NCBI GenBank assembly: GCA_015680685.1
Contig: MNCI01001967.1
Coordinates: 586,792-650,791, forward strand
Reading direction: 5' to 3'
DNA length: 64,000 nt
Source of the DNA: Gnetum montanum
Taxonomy: Eukaryota; Streptophyta; Gnetopsida; Gnetales; Gnetaceae
Below are positions 11,384 through 21,910 of the stretch, piece after piece. The notes under the pieces were generated by a model. That model saw only the letters and a list, made by a program, of their open reading frames with translations, was not told the DNA's origin and searched no databases. A program made the translations under genes and the position numbers. Each line of letters starts with the position of its first letter. Position 1 is the first letter of the stretch.

Positions 11384-13574
11384 CTAGGGTGGCACCTTGA
11401 TAACAAAGGGAGACCTCTTGTTTGTGGAGGCTAGGGGAATCCTTGCCTTGCTAGGAGGCACACGAATCACAAAAGGTTTTTGCATAGGTTTGGGATTACC
11501 ACCTATGCTAATTGATTTTATGACATAGGAGGCATCGTCTACGTTGGATTGACTTACCGTGTCAATCACTAGTTGGCCTTGTTCTATCATTCCCTGCAGG
11601 TCATCTTGCAAGGCATGACAGTTGTCTATACTGTGACCAGCCATTCGATGGTAATGACAGTATTGGTCCAATTTAAAATGTTGTGGGACTGGAGGCTCAT
11701 TTGGTACTGCTAAGGTGGGGTTCCTTAGTAGCTCGCAATACCTGTCATGTTTTTGGCGGGTAATCTCTAACACATGTTTGTGTTGGATTTGCTTGGCTTT
11801 CAAGAGTTGCTCCAATAGTTGAGAGGGTTGCATCGGTAGTGGTGTATACTTTAAGTGGTCCTTGCCCTGAAAGTTGGGCCTTGGGGTGGCCCCTACCGAT
11901 GTAGGTGAGTTGGCACCAAAGTTGGAGGCTTTGTTAGCTGGGGCTTTAGGTTGCTTAGCCTTTGGGCCCCAATTGGTTTCTTTTGTGATTACGGCTACTG
12001 TTGCCTCGGTTGTGTTTTTCTTGCGAGTATGTTGGTTTTTGTAAGCCACATAAGCTAGGTCATTACTAGCTTGCGCTGCTTCCTCTATGTCCTTAATCTA
12101 TGCGAATGCTTGGCTCAAGGTACGAGCTTTCAAATAATAAAGTTTCGATTTAACAAAGTCATTCGTGGCTGCCTTAAGGATGGTAACTAGATATGTTTCA
12201 GGGATGGGCTCGTGAAGTTCATTGAGAGTTGCACTCCACCTTTGGATAAACTTCTGTGCTGGCTCTAATGGTGCCTGTTTAATCTGAATCAGGCTATCCA
12301 GTGTGGCTTCAGGCTTTAGGTTATATTTAAAACGGGTAACAAACTGATGTAACAATCCTCCAGAGAGGATATAGAGTTATGGGGTAGAGCTTGGTACCAT
12401 TCTAAGGCTTTTTCCATTAAGGACATAGCAAATACACGCAGAATTATGTGGGGCCATGCCTGAAGCAAAAGACTTTCGATTCGGAATGTCACTAGGTGGG
12501 CATTTGGGTCTCCCTCTCCATTGTACTTGGTCAACTGAGGTAACGAGACTCCCTTTGGCAAGGTTAACGGTGGAACTGAGGGGTTGATTGGATCATCTTG
12601 ATAGAAGTCCAGTACCTTGATTTCCTCAATGTTTGCGATTTTAAGGCATTTTAATTCCTCTGCCAAGGAGTGCATCATTTTTTGTATCTCTACCCATTCT
12701 TGGGCAATAGGCAAACCAGTGGATTGAGTGGATTGTGGATGATAATGATTTCATTGTTGCATTGTTTGTGGAAAGAAAGGTTGTTGGGCTAACATTTGTT
12801 GTGGTGGGATGGTATTTAAGACTGAGACTACTGGTGGAACCCACTGCCCAGCCATAGGTTGTGAGGTAACACCCTAAACATGTTGAGTTGGAGTAATCAA
12901 TGGTGCTCCATGGATTTGTACCTAAGGTATGTAATGGGTGGATGTGGAAGCTGGTATGACTGATGGCATTCCAATTACTTGAGTTCAAAAGATTGACCCT
13001 GCATTAGTTTGGGGAGGGAGTTGTTGGGACTATACTTGTGGAGGAATGATGGAAGTGGATGCATCAGAGTGAATATTATTGGGTACAGAGAAGATAGGAA
13101 TGGAAGTAGGTACCTCTTGTTGGGAAACTGGTGGTCGAGTGTTTGCGGATGATGAAGGAAGCACAGTTTCTTCTAGGAAAGGGTGGAACAATGGGTTTGT
13201 GTAGGCATGGGGACTAACGGTATGGTAGGAATCTCCATGTTAAGATTGGGCTGCAAAACATCTTCCTCATCTTGAGGCTCTATTGGTGGTAGCTGTAAGG
13301 CTTGACTTCTAGCCATAAGAAGTTGGGATATGAGTTTATGATGGTGTTCAGACAACGGGATTATATCAAATGCTGAAGGGATGAACTCACGACCTCCTTT
13401 GTGGACAAGTTCATAGTCTCATTTCGCTTCCCTTTCCACACGATCGATAGGCAAGTTGGCATGGATTTTTACACAAATGAAGTTATATTGTTCAGGGCTT
13501 AGTGTGGCTTGCTTTGGCTGGATCGTGGTATTAAACATGTTAGGCATTGATGTAGAAGGTTGATCTGGATTCAT
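11384..13574 (-). pseudogene. element B gag polyprotein (Tat/Ogre type)
   Basis: A start at 13574 (MNPDQPSTSMPNMFN) fits the first ATG after the primer-binding site. The frame is then broken by stops and shifts. The retrotransposon gag core appears at 12714-12316 (LPKGVSLPQLTKYNGEGDP, MSLMEKALEWYQALP) and continues at 12355-12098 (LHQFVTRFKYN, LDSLIQIKQ, ESFxxR-like QKFIQRWS). A nucleocapsid part follows at 12049-11384 with a zinc-knuckle-like YCHYHRMAGHSIDNC. Gag would form the particle that packages the element RNA. Multiple breaks make it inactive. Confidence 0.75.
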
Positions 13575-13870
13575 ATTCACAAATTGGGTTGTGAAAGTTG
13601 CTATTTGTAGAAAATGGCTAACTTTGAAAACGAAAAAAAAATGACTAAATTTGTTGGTAGCAGGAAAATGGTTAAGTGTAAAAATGAAAGAAAAAAAATG
13701 CTAAGTATGAAAATGCAAAGAAAAAAAATGCTAAGTTTGAAAACTGCTAAAAATGACCAACTCTAGCGCTACGCTGGAGCTTGCTATACTCTAAGAACTT
13801 GTTATGCTTTCTAGAACATCCAGAGTTTTGACTAAGTGTTAATCAAAAATGTAGACAAAAATGGTTCATG

Positions 13871-13887
13871 CCCTCCTTCTAGTGCCA
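13871..13887 (-). other. primer-binding site of element B
   Basis: The minus strand reads TGGCACTAGAAGGAGGG, five bases inside the 5' LTR end. It begins TGG, complementary to a tRNA CCA end, and resembles the sites of Tat-lineage elements. I do not assign the tRNA. Confidence 0.6.
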
Positions 13888-13892
13888 AAAAC

Positions 13893-15453
13893 TGTACTAA
13901 CCTAAATTGTCGGTGTAAGGCTAGAAGGGAAACAGACACTGAGAGATCGTCGGACAGCCACAGCTAACCCTGCCTTCGCCCGAGGGCAAGCTGGAAAAGG
14001 GAACGAAGGCAGAGTGCCTTGGATGGTTTGCACGCAAATCAACCAAGGACTTCCCCGAGCGTAAGCTACAACAAGCGCTGGGGTTATCGTAAATGGGATA
14101 TAAACAGAATGCAAACAGCGACACAAAATGTAAACAAAGCGTACTGAATTATAAATAAAGCATAAATAGAACTATATTGTAAACAAAGCGTAAATCGAAG
14201 TAAATAATGTAAATGGAAGGCAATAATGAAACTGTATTATATTGTTTTAAAAAAATGTGCACCGATCAAAGCGTAGTTGCACACGTGTGGATGACAAGTC
14301 AAACGCCTAGCCCCAGAATGATATGACATGATGAGGCAATGATGTGATGTGATGAACGTGAGAAATGCTTGGATGCCAACAGTCAGGTGTGCTGAGCACC
14401 CAAGGATTGCAGGTTTTGTCCTCTCTTAGAATTACCAATCTCTCCAATTTTTTTGCCCCCTCCGTTTATGTGAATTGATAGGGTATTTATAGGGTTGGGC
14501 TGGGCTCGGGCACGAAATTCAAGAATGGAATCAATAGCTGGGAGATGAGAGAAAAGCAGATCTAATGACATGTGTCCAATGGATAGTTGTGCTCGGGTTG
14601 GATGCATGTTGGTGAGAGTTGGATTTGTGTTGGATAGTTGTGCACGAGTTGGATGTGTGTTGGCGAGCTACATTTTTGACCAGGTACATTGCATTTTACA
14701 ATTTATGAGTTATTCAAGCCCATGAAAGTACATTTAATTTAGACCATGAGGCCTTGACATGCCCACAAATGGGGATTTATAATGAAATGTACAACAAGAG
14801 AAATTTCACTACCCAGCGTGACCTGTAGTGTGACCTGCAGTGTGAACTCCAAAACTTGCAATTTTGAGCTGAAATATGGAATTTCTGAAGACTGGGACCC
14901 ATAGTTATCAATAGTGGACCCTGAGGATGACTTGCACCCTTGAAATCAAGTCATTTTGGCTCAGTTTTAGGGCTCTAAAAGTTGGTGACGCTGATCCTTA
15001 CGCTATGCAGCGCTTGAAAAAGTAACCCCAGCATCACCAAGTTAAAATGGCACATTTGAGGCCAAAATCTTGATTTTTTTGAGGCTGGGAGCTGTTGGGG
15101 ACCTTGGTGAAGGTCATGGGGGGTCCTTGTGCTTGATTTCAACCTGTTTTGACTTAGTTTCAGGGCTCCAAAAGTTGGTGACGCTGATCCTTACGTTGTG
15201 CAGCGTCTAAAAAAGTAACCAAAGTGTACTTAGCCAAAACCAAATATTTTGAACCCAAAACTTTTGATTCTAGATGCTGGAAGTTGGTGCAGTTGCCTGT
15301 GGGCCCCGGGGGGACCTTGCCTGTTGAATCATGGGCCATTGGGAGCTGTTTTGGAGGCCTCCAAGTTTGGTCACGTTGTACTCATGTTGGGTAGCAACAT
15401 GACTTAGCTTGATTCTTGTCTAAAAGTGCTAGGCCAAAATTAGTGGTGTTTCA
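13893..15453 (-). repeat. 5' LTR of element B
   Basis: This is the partner of 6845-8346 with the same ends. It contains the complete version of the region deleted in the other LTR, and two copies of the GACGCTG...CAGCGTC hairpin block. The right flank ATCTT begins at 15454. Reading frames inside it (13902-14126, 14383-14607) are shadows. Confidence 0.85.
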
Positions 15454-17828
15454 ATCTTCTCTTTTTGCAGTTGTTAGAACCAGCAGTGGGTTGAATGTTT
15501 ACTGCTCTCATAGTGTTACGTTGCTGCGGTTGAGTGGGAAGTTCCCCTTGCATTGTTGGAGCGGGTGGTATGGGAACTACCGGTGGAAGAGAGGCGGACG
15601 AATTAGGAGGATGGTATGGATGTGGAGCATCTCCCAAAGGAGAAGGAGTCCTTCTAAAGTACTCCGGGAGTTGTGTGATCCATGGAGTCACTTGGAGAAA
15701 TTGGCTGCTGCACGTAGTATCCATATGGGTCCAGTTGTCGATAAGGGTACTGTTGTCTTGGCAGTGGCATCCCCCATGATTGTGGGTATTTCCACTACTG
15801 ATGTTGCACGATGGGTTGTGGTGGAGTTCCACTTGGATAGTACGTTAATGGTTGGTGGAACTATCTTGGGTTACCTTGAGGATAAGGTAACATTCAGGGT
15901 GTTTGTTGTCTGTTGAGTTTCGGGTTCAGTGCATACACCCCAGACTCTTGTAGATGTGAGATAATTGGACAACATTCCTTAGGATGGTCATATTGACAGA
16001 TCTCACATCCACCGTCATTGTCTGTGTCTGAATCCATAACTACATCGAAGATGTTCATTTTCCCCTTACACTTGTCATGTGCAAGGCCCGAATCTCTCTG
16101 CTTTTTCTTATCTTTGTCACTACTTCGTTCCTCCTTAGATTCTTCTACAATTTTCAGGACAAGTTCAAGTCTGCTATCTAAGGAGTCCTATATCTGATCT
16201 ACCTTAGCTGCTACTTCCATTGTTAACTTCTGAAGCAGCAAGGTCTTTCTGTTCACCAACTCCTTGAGTGGTGACTCATCCTCTTCATCACAAAATTTCA
16301 CTCCCTTCTTTCGAAGGGAGGGATCGCGGTTATATTCTTCTGTGATCTCTCTTTTTCGTAGCTCCCCTTCTTCTTTGGCTACTTATTCCAACAATCTATG
16401 AATCTCATGGGATCTAAGTTCTGATAGTCTCCCTTGGGCATAAGTCCCAAGGGTTCTCCTAGTTTCATACCTTAGCCCATCTACAATGTGGCAAAGTTGA
16501 TCCTGTTGTGCATAACCATGGCCCAGGCAACGATGTAACAATGCATAGTATCGGCCCATGGCAACATCCAAGGGTTCGTGATTTCCTTACTTCCATCCTT
16601 GGATCTGCTTACGTAAATTAGACACTCTCGAGTACGTTTGATACTTATCGTTAACGAGTTCTAACATCATACTCCACCTCCTGATGGTTTCCAGTTCTAA
16701 GGACTGATACCAACTCTCTGCTTCCTTGATGAGTGTCCTGGAAAACAACTTTAGTTTCTGCCACTCGTTTTCTATGTTTTGCAAGGCACAGGCATCATGG
16801 AATGCTTGTAAATGATTCTATGGATCAAGCATTATATCCCCCTCCAAATCGTGGGATGTTGTTCATGTCTAAGCACTTGATCTGACTATCTTTTAAATGC
16901 CTTGTTGGGATTCTCAGTGCCTCCGTTATATTCAGCATGCTTCAGGTGGCAAGTAGGGGTTTGTCATGATCATCTCTTTCATGATGTCTATGATGTCTAT
17001 GTTGTTCCCTACTTTCCCTTCATTCATGCCCTTGTCCTCTCTCTCAACTCTCTCGTCGAGGTTTCTCATTTTGCCTACCTCTATCCTCACCATTATGCTC
17101 TTTATGACTGTGCCCAGATGTGGAAGGAGAGGGTGAATGATGTGAAGAAGGGGAAGAAGGAGGAGAACCATCGCCATGACGATGTTTCTTGCCTTCTCTT
17201 CTGTGGCTTCGACCCCGATCGTGATGATGATTTGAGTGCCCATCCTTATCATGTATTGTTGTTCCCTCAGTGAACAGTTGGCATGCACGGGGATCAGAAC
17301 CAAGGTTATGTATCATTGAGCGTAAGTTCTGATACCCCACCTCCTCACCATTGTTAGGAGGGGGAACATCTTTCGATAGAGAACCCGTTATAAGTGGTTC
17401 ACCATCTCCAATTTCACTTAGGACGTGTGGGACCTCTTTGCCCTTCAACCGTGTATGTTGGCTCTCCTGCCTTGAGTCCCTTAGACGTTGCACTGTTGTG
17501 GGATGATAATCCCTCATGTCAAAATTTGCCGCAACGTATTCAGTGTATAATTCTGTCATGCCGATCTGTGCCAAAGCACGAAGAAGCATGTTGGGGACTG
17601 CACAATCTGGAGGTAACACTATGTTACCATGCAAGTCTCTCCAATGCATCTATTCATCCTGATGGAAAAAGTATAATCAGGTATATACTCATCGGGATGG
17701 GTATATACCACTCAGTATTGTTGAGGAATTGGCTGAATTTGGTTATGTGTTTTAGATTGTCGACTGTTTCTCGTATGATCCCTAGGTGGTGTATTGCTCT
17801 TATGAGAAGAAGAAGAAGAAGACATCAT
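15454..17828 (-). pseudogene. A1 gag polyprotein (Athila type), broken
   Basis: Gag probably starts at the paired ATGs at 17828/17825 (MSSSSSSHKSN). An in-frame TGA and a frameshift follow before the main frame at 17649-17044 (LPPDCAVPNMLLRALAQIGM). That frame ends in a His/Ser/Pro-rich linker with runs such as NHHHDRGRSHRR. The core gag fold continues at 16784-16587 (FSRTLIKEAESWYQSLE) and 16571-16383 (LCHIVDGLRYETRRTL). A zinc knuckle lies at 15969-16007 (CEICQYDHPKECC). It aligns in order with the plus-strand gag at 40005-42480. Stops and shifts make it non-functional. Confidence 0.8.
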
Positions 17829-17950
17829 GTCTTATTCGGTGTGCTATTTAACCGTTATAAAATTTTTCATTTAATCAACCCTAAGGTTCGTTTAAGCTCC
17901 CAACGATGGGAATGATCTCTTATGTTCTACTTAATGCACAAACACTTAGT

Positions 17951-17969
17951 TTCCCGGCAATGGCACCAA
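17951..17969 (-). other. primer-binding site of element A1
   Basis: The minus strand reads TTGGTGCCATTGCCGGGAA directly inside the 5' LTR. It matches the tRNA-Asp-type site known for Athila elements (TGGCGCCGTTGCCGGGGA) apart from transitions expected from cytosine deamination. Confidence 0.7.
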
Positions 17970-18564
17970 TGTTGAGTGGCAAGGTACCCCTACACTCAAC
18001 CATACGAATACGAGCATAACACGCACGATCTGGTCGAACTCCGCAGACTAAGTGCCTACACGCCTCATGGAACACTTAAGGTTAATTATTCGTTGTCTTC
18101 CCAGACTTACTTGTATTTGTCACAATGTATGGTTAAGTAAGTCTGAGGTANNNNNNNNNNNNNNNNNNNNNNNAGGCACTTAACTAGGAGAGAAGGGTTG
18201 AGAAAGATTTAATCACTAATAAAGCATGTAAATGGTAAACAATAAAGAACAATAAATAAAAGTCATAATTAGCCTATTCCATGCACTGCAAGGTTTATCC
18301 AAGAAGTTCGTCTTTATTACCGTACACAAACTTGTGTTCAGGTACAATGTCTGCTCGAATAAAGATCCGTTCACTTTGGAGTTCCTACTGCGGGCACATG
18401 GAAAATATTCTATCTCTGGAGGGATCAAACTGCCAGAGTTTCACTACGGTCTAAGCCTAGAATGGAAAACAAGGGAGAGCCGCCTCTTATTTATAGATAT
18501 GACGACGCACCGTGATATCACGTGGGATGCGATATCGCGGCGGACGCGATATCGCGTCCCATCA
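17970..18564 (-). repeat. 5' LTR of element A1
   Basis: On the minus strand it runs from TGATGGG (18564) to CTCAACA (17970, one change from CTCATCA). U3 carries three palindromes close together: CGCGATATCGCG (18545-18556), GCGATATCGC (18529-18538) and CGTGATATCACG (18511-18522). A TATA box (tctataaataag, about 18485-18496 reversed) lies directly downstream. A 23-base gap at 18151-18173 hides about 230 bp that is present in the 3' LTR. Confidence 0.8.
18151..18173. other. assembly gap in the A1 5' LTR
   Basis: There are 23 undetermined bases. In the 3' LTR the two edges are separated by about 230 bp (from about 3528 to about 3753), so the stated length is not the true one. Confidence 0.8.
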
Positions 18565-18806
18565 GTTACTTCTCTCCTTCCCTACTAGCACAGGACATAA
18601 AACATAAAAGCTATAAAAATCATATGCCTCAAGCTTACTTAACCATACAATCATGACATACAAGTAAGCTTGGGAAGACAATGATCAACCAACCCGTCCT
18701 TGTTCCACAAGGGCGCATAAGTACTTTGTCCTTGGAATTCGATCAGATCATGCATGAAACACTTGTATTCGTATGGTTGAGCGTAGGGGTACCTCGCCGC
18801 TCATCA
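18565..18806 (+). repeat. right half of the plus-strand LTR split by A1
   Basis: It begins with the second GTTAC copy and runs through 'aagctataaaaatcatatgcctcaagc' to CTCATCA at 18800-18806. It matches the 3' half of the solo LTR 37857-38806 read in the opposite direction, and completes the half LTR at 2985-3348. Confidence 0.7.
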
Positions 18807-19049
18807 CCTAGGCTAAACTAAGATTTACTTTCTTGTTTATTAAATTAATTAATTATTTTCGATATTTTTAATTAGTTTATTTCATAGCCATTACAACATC
18901 ATAATCATACACCTCACTTTGGACTAAACTATATGAACTAGAGCAACTACTAGTCAAAGTGGGAAGATAACACTTAACGATTATCAAATCACCTTTTAAA
19001 CACTAATGCTAGTACTATCCATAGATTACAACATGGTTTATTGTGACAC
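18807..19049 (+). repeat. fragment of a diverged LTR
   Basis: The segment 'acacctcactttggactaaac...gtgggaagataac' resembles 2800-2865 of the LTR at 2064-2984, so this is probably the tail of a related, older LTR into which the previous one inserted. No gene is visible. Confidence 0.45.
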
Positions 19050-20330
19050 TTGTAGATTGTATGGTGGAATCTTAGACATAGTTGTCACTCATAAATATTT
19101 TATAATCTTCATAGATAATCATTCATAAAAAAAGGATATATCTATTAACAGTGAAGAATAAAGCTTTTGATGCCTTTATAAAGTTCAAGAAATTGGTGGG
19201 AAAACAATGTGAATGAAAGACACAAAAATTTTGAATAGATAATGGGATAGAATACACATCTCAAAAGTTTGAGATATTTCTCTAGAATAAAAGAATTATC
19301 CATTAGTTGACAACACCTTATTCACCTCTGTAGAATGGAGTAATTAAATAGAAGAACATAAATATGGTAAAGAGGGCTAGATGTATGCTATCCTAAGAAT
19401 ATATGGCTAAAAGTTTTTAGGGAAATGTTGTAAGAACAACAATCCATATCTTAAATAGAAATCCAACCACTGCATTGAATTTTAAATATTCAAATGAGAT
19501 ATGGAATGGAAATAAACCAAAAGTGTAGCACTTAAGAATGTTTCTATGCAAAGTGTACTACTATGTACACAACTATTAGAAGAGGGATGTAAAAGCAAGG
19601 AAAGAAACTTTTATTGAGTATTATGAACATTCAAACGCATACAAAATTTGCAGTGATGAGATCCAAATTCCAATAATATCAAGAGATAAATTTGGATCAA
19701 ATGGTGAAGAAACACACTTCATGGATAAATTTAGATGAAGACATTGATAAAGACATATACCCAAAAGGAGATTTCATTGATGTTGATTACTACATCAAAA
19801 TCCCAAACTCAAGGGAAAGTATGAAGAGGTCTGAAATGTCCAAGATAACCAAGAAGATCATCAAGTAGAAAGAAACGTATATGAATAAGGAAAAAGAGCA
19901 AAATGATGGCACAAAACTATTGTGAATATAGGAGAAACACTAACAATAGACATTAACCAACTAGTTATTATGAGAAATCAAAGAAGACATAAAAAGATTT
20001 ATGTTTGTACAAACTTTTTGTATAAAAAGGCATCAAAGAATGTGAAGGTGGTATTCACAAAACCTCATTGAAAAGAAGCCATGTAGGCAAAATTCAATAT
20101 GATAATCAAATGGAAGATGTGGGAATTGGTGCTAAGGCTAATATATAGGAATATAGTACAGAATAAATGGGTAGTCACTACAATGCTGAAAGTGGATGGA
20201 AGCTTAAACAAGAATAAAGCTAGATTAGTTGTTAAAGGTTTCCTTCAACAAGGAGACATTTGCACCTACCACTGTAATGAAAGGCCAGATTTTGCTTCAT
20301 ACTTGGAGTTTCTTTCATCCCCTTGTTCTT
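19050..20330 (+). pseudogene. Ty1/copia integrase and reverse transcriptase remnant
   Basis: Plus-strand translation with frameshifts gives integrase-like pieces: AFDAFIKFKKLV, a core D-N-G motif with YTSQKFEIFL, and PYSPLQNGV near 19.32 kb. Further on comes the RT entry motif LKVDGSLNKNKARLVVKGFLQQ (about 20.18-20.25 kb), followed by FAPTTVM. Between the integrase and RT pieces the linker is shortened, and nothing of the later RT or RNase H is seen after 20.33 kb. It is a different superfamily from its Ty3/gypsy neighbours and is strongly decayed. No LTRs were found. Confidence 0.7.
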
Positions 20331-21910
20331 TATGCCATTCAAAAATTTCAATGTAATGTGTTTTATCATACAAATTCTCTAAATAATGCTCTCCCTTTAT
20401 TTTCCCATGGTTACATCATTCAATAATTCATGCTTTAGCTATAGCTTTGAATATATTCCTCTCTAGTTTTTTTTCTCTTTTGTTTACAAAAAGATGAAAA
20501 TTCAAGAGAGGAGTTTTTAGGATTGCTCCTAAGAATAAAAACTTGAAAAGACATTCCTAAGACTATTTAAGTCTTTCCTTTACAATTGCACTCGAAATTT
20601 TTTCTTTATAACATTTTATTTTTTGATTCTATCCCCTCACCAACATTATGAAGGGGGTAGCTTCCACACCTAAACAACTATAGCTAACATTTGTTACCAA
20701 CATTGTGAAGCTCTGTTAGCAAACAATTATTACTCATGTTGTAAAAGGGACATTTGAATTAGAATAATTTGGCACAAATCACACCCCGAAACATACAGCT
20801 AACATGATACTTTAGAAGAATCATAAAAGAATAGAATGATGTATCATTGGATTAAGTTTGGATTAAGTATAGCAAACAAATAATAGATAAGACAAAATGC
20901 AAATTTGGCAACAATATTAATGTCAAGAGTCAAGGTAGCATGATATCATCATTACAAAGGTACAAAGATATTAACTTACGTTATTTTTTCCTTTTAATGC
21001 ACAACCCATTAAAACTTTATATTAAAATATTCTTTCTTCGTGTGAAGCATGTACAAGAGAGTTACAATTATTATTCATGTGACGCAGATAAGTATTGACG
21101 CCTTCAAACTTAAACCATTACACTCAAAGCATCAAGTCATTGGTTACAATATGCTCCCATTTTAATTTAGACAAAAGATACCTACTACACTTGAATAGGG
21201 CAGATCCACATCTACCATGTTTAATTAAACCAAGAAATCACACGCTGTGCACACTCAACGCCGTGTCAAATCTTGCGTTCGTTCGTTAAAAAAGCTTCGA
21301 TACCCATTAATAACCTTCAGGGCGTTGCAACCACTAATCAGAAAAGCATGAAACACGGGCCAACAAACCATGTCCCATGTCCTTGTCAAGCTATATCTGC
21401 CTTTGCCAGCCATTATAGATCTAACCTACCATTATCAATAACCAATCTTATGTTTAAAGCAAAATATGAATAACGATAATAATATCCTACGTACATACCA
21501 CCACTAGCAGTCAGAGTGCTTATATTCATAGAATATGTTCCAGATGCGTGCATCATGGGAGGGCTGATCTTGAAATCAAACACGCCAAAAAAATGTTTTC
21601 CAAGTCCCACCCAAGAAGCAAAGAAAAGCAGACACAAATATAGCCCGGCGGATCTGCCGGAGGAGTGGACTCTTTCATCTACATCTGGTCATTGTCAGCT
21701 GCTTGCAGATAAGCATGATTTTTATAATGCGAAATTACAGGATATCAATAATGGAATCGGTGGGTCTTGGAGATGTTGCCCATGAAAAAGATGACAGAAA
21801 GGATCCGCATTCAGTGTCCAAGAAAGAAAAACGGCAGGTGGGCCCTGCAAGGAAACGTTAATTCTCTTTTTTATCAACAAAAATATCTTCTTCTTCTTCT
21901 TGCCAGAATG
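20331..21910. other. intergenic, no gene recognised
   Basis: AT-rich sequence with scattered short frames (20229-20426, 21095-21289, 21273-21473, 21516-21785) that lack recognisable domains or splice context. The last part, about 21780-21910, is the probable 3' untranslated and downstream region of the minus-strand gene that ends at 21911. Confidence 0.5.

Larger units (their letters stand above)
6845..15453 (-). mobile_element. B: Tat/Ogre-like Ty3/gypsy element, minus strand, nested in A1
   Basis: Two long similar LTRs (6845-8346 and 13893-15453) face the same way. The flanks GTCTT (6840-6844) and ATCTT (15454-15458) look like a target duplication with one transition. The joined flanks (aaagaaaggtctt + ctcttt) match the uninterrupted gag-protease linker of the related element near 42.36 kb, which confirms the insertion point. 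Order on the minus strand is 5' LTR, primer-binding site, gag, protease, about 1.9 kb without recognisable pol, polypurine tract and 3' LTR. No RT or integrase is visible, so it is non-autonomous. Confidence 0.85.
3349..18564 (-). mobile_element. A1: Athila-like Ty3/gypsy element, minus strand, with element B nested inside
   Basis: Two related LTRs (3349-3909 and 17970-18564) bound the unit and a perfect 5-bp target duplication GTTAC flanks it (3344-3348 and 18565-18569). Reading the minus strand from the right, the order is 5' LTR, primer-binding site, gag, [element B], protease, a remnant of the integrase tail, 3' region, polypurine tract and 3' LTR. Reverse transcriptase, RNase H and the integrase core are missing, unlike the related element at 39-46 kb. 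A1 is therefore non-autonomous. It lies inside another LTR of the same superfamily in opposite orientation. Confidence 0.85.

Noticed and set aside
10371-11387. Two long plus-strand frames
   Set aside because: They are antisense shadows of the minus-strand protease and gag-protease linker of element B.
15416-15916. 166-residue plus-strand frame
   Set aside because: It crosses the end of an LTR of element B into antisense of A1 gag; the minus strand carries the recognisable gag.
16902-17915. Plus-strand frames of 123 and 173 residues
   Set aside because: They are antisense to A1 gag, which has the zinc knuckle and gag fold on the minus strand.
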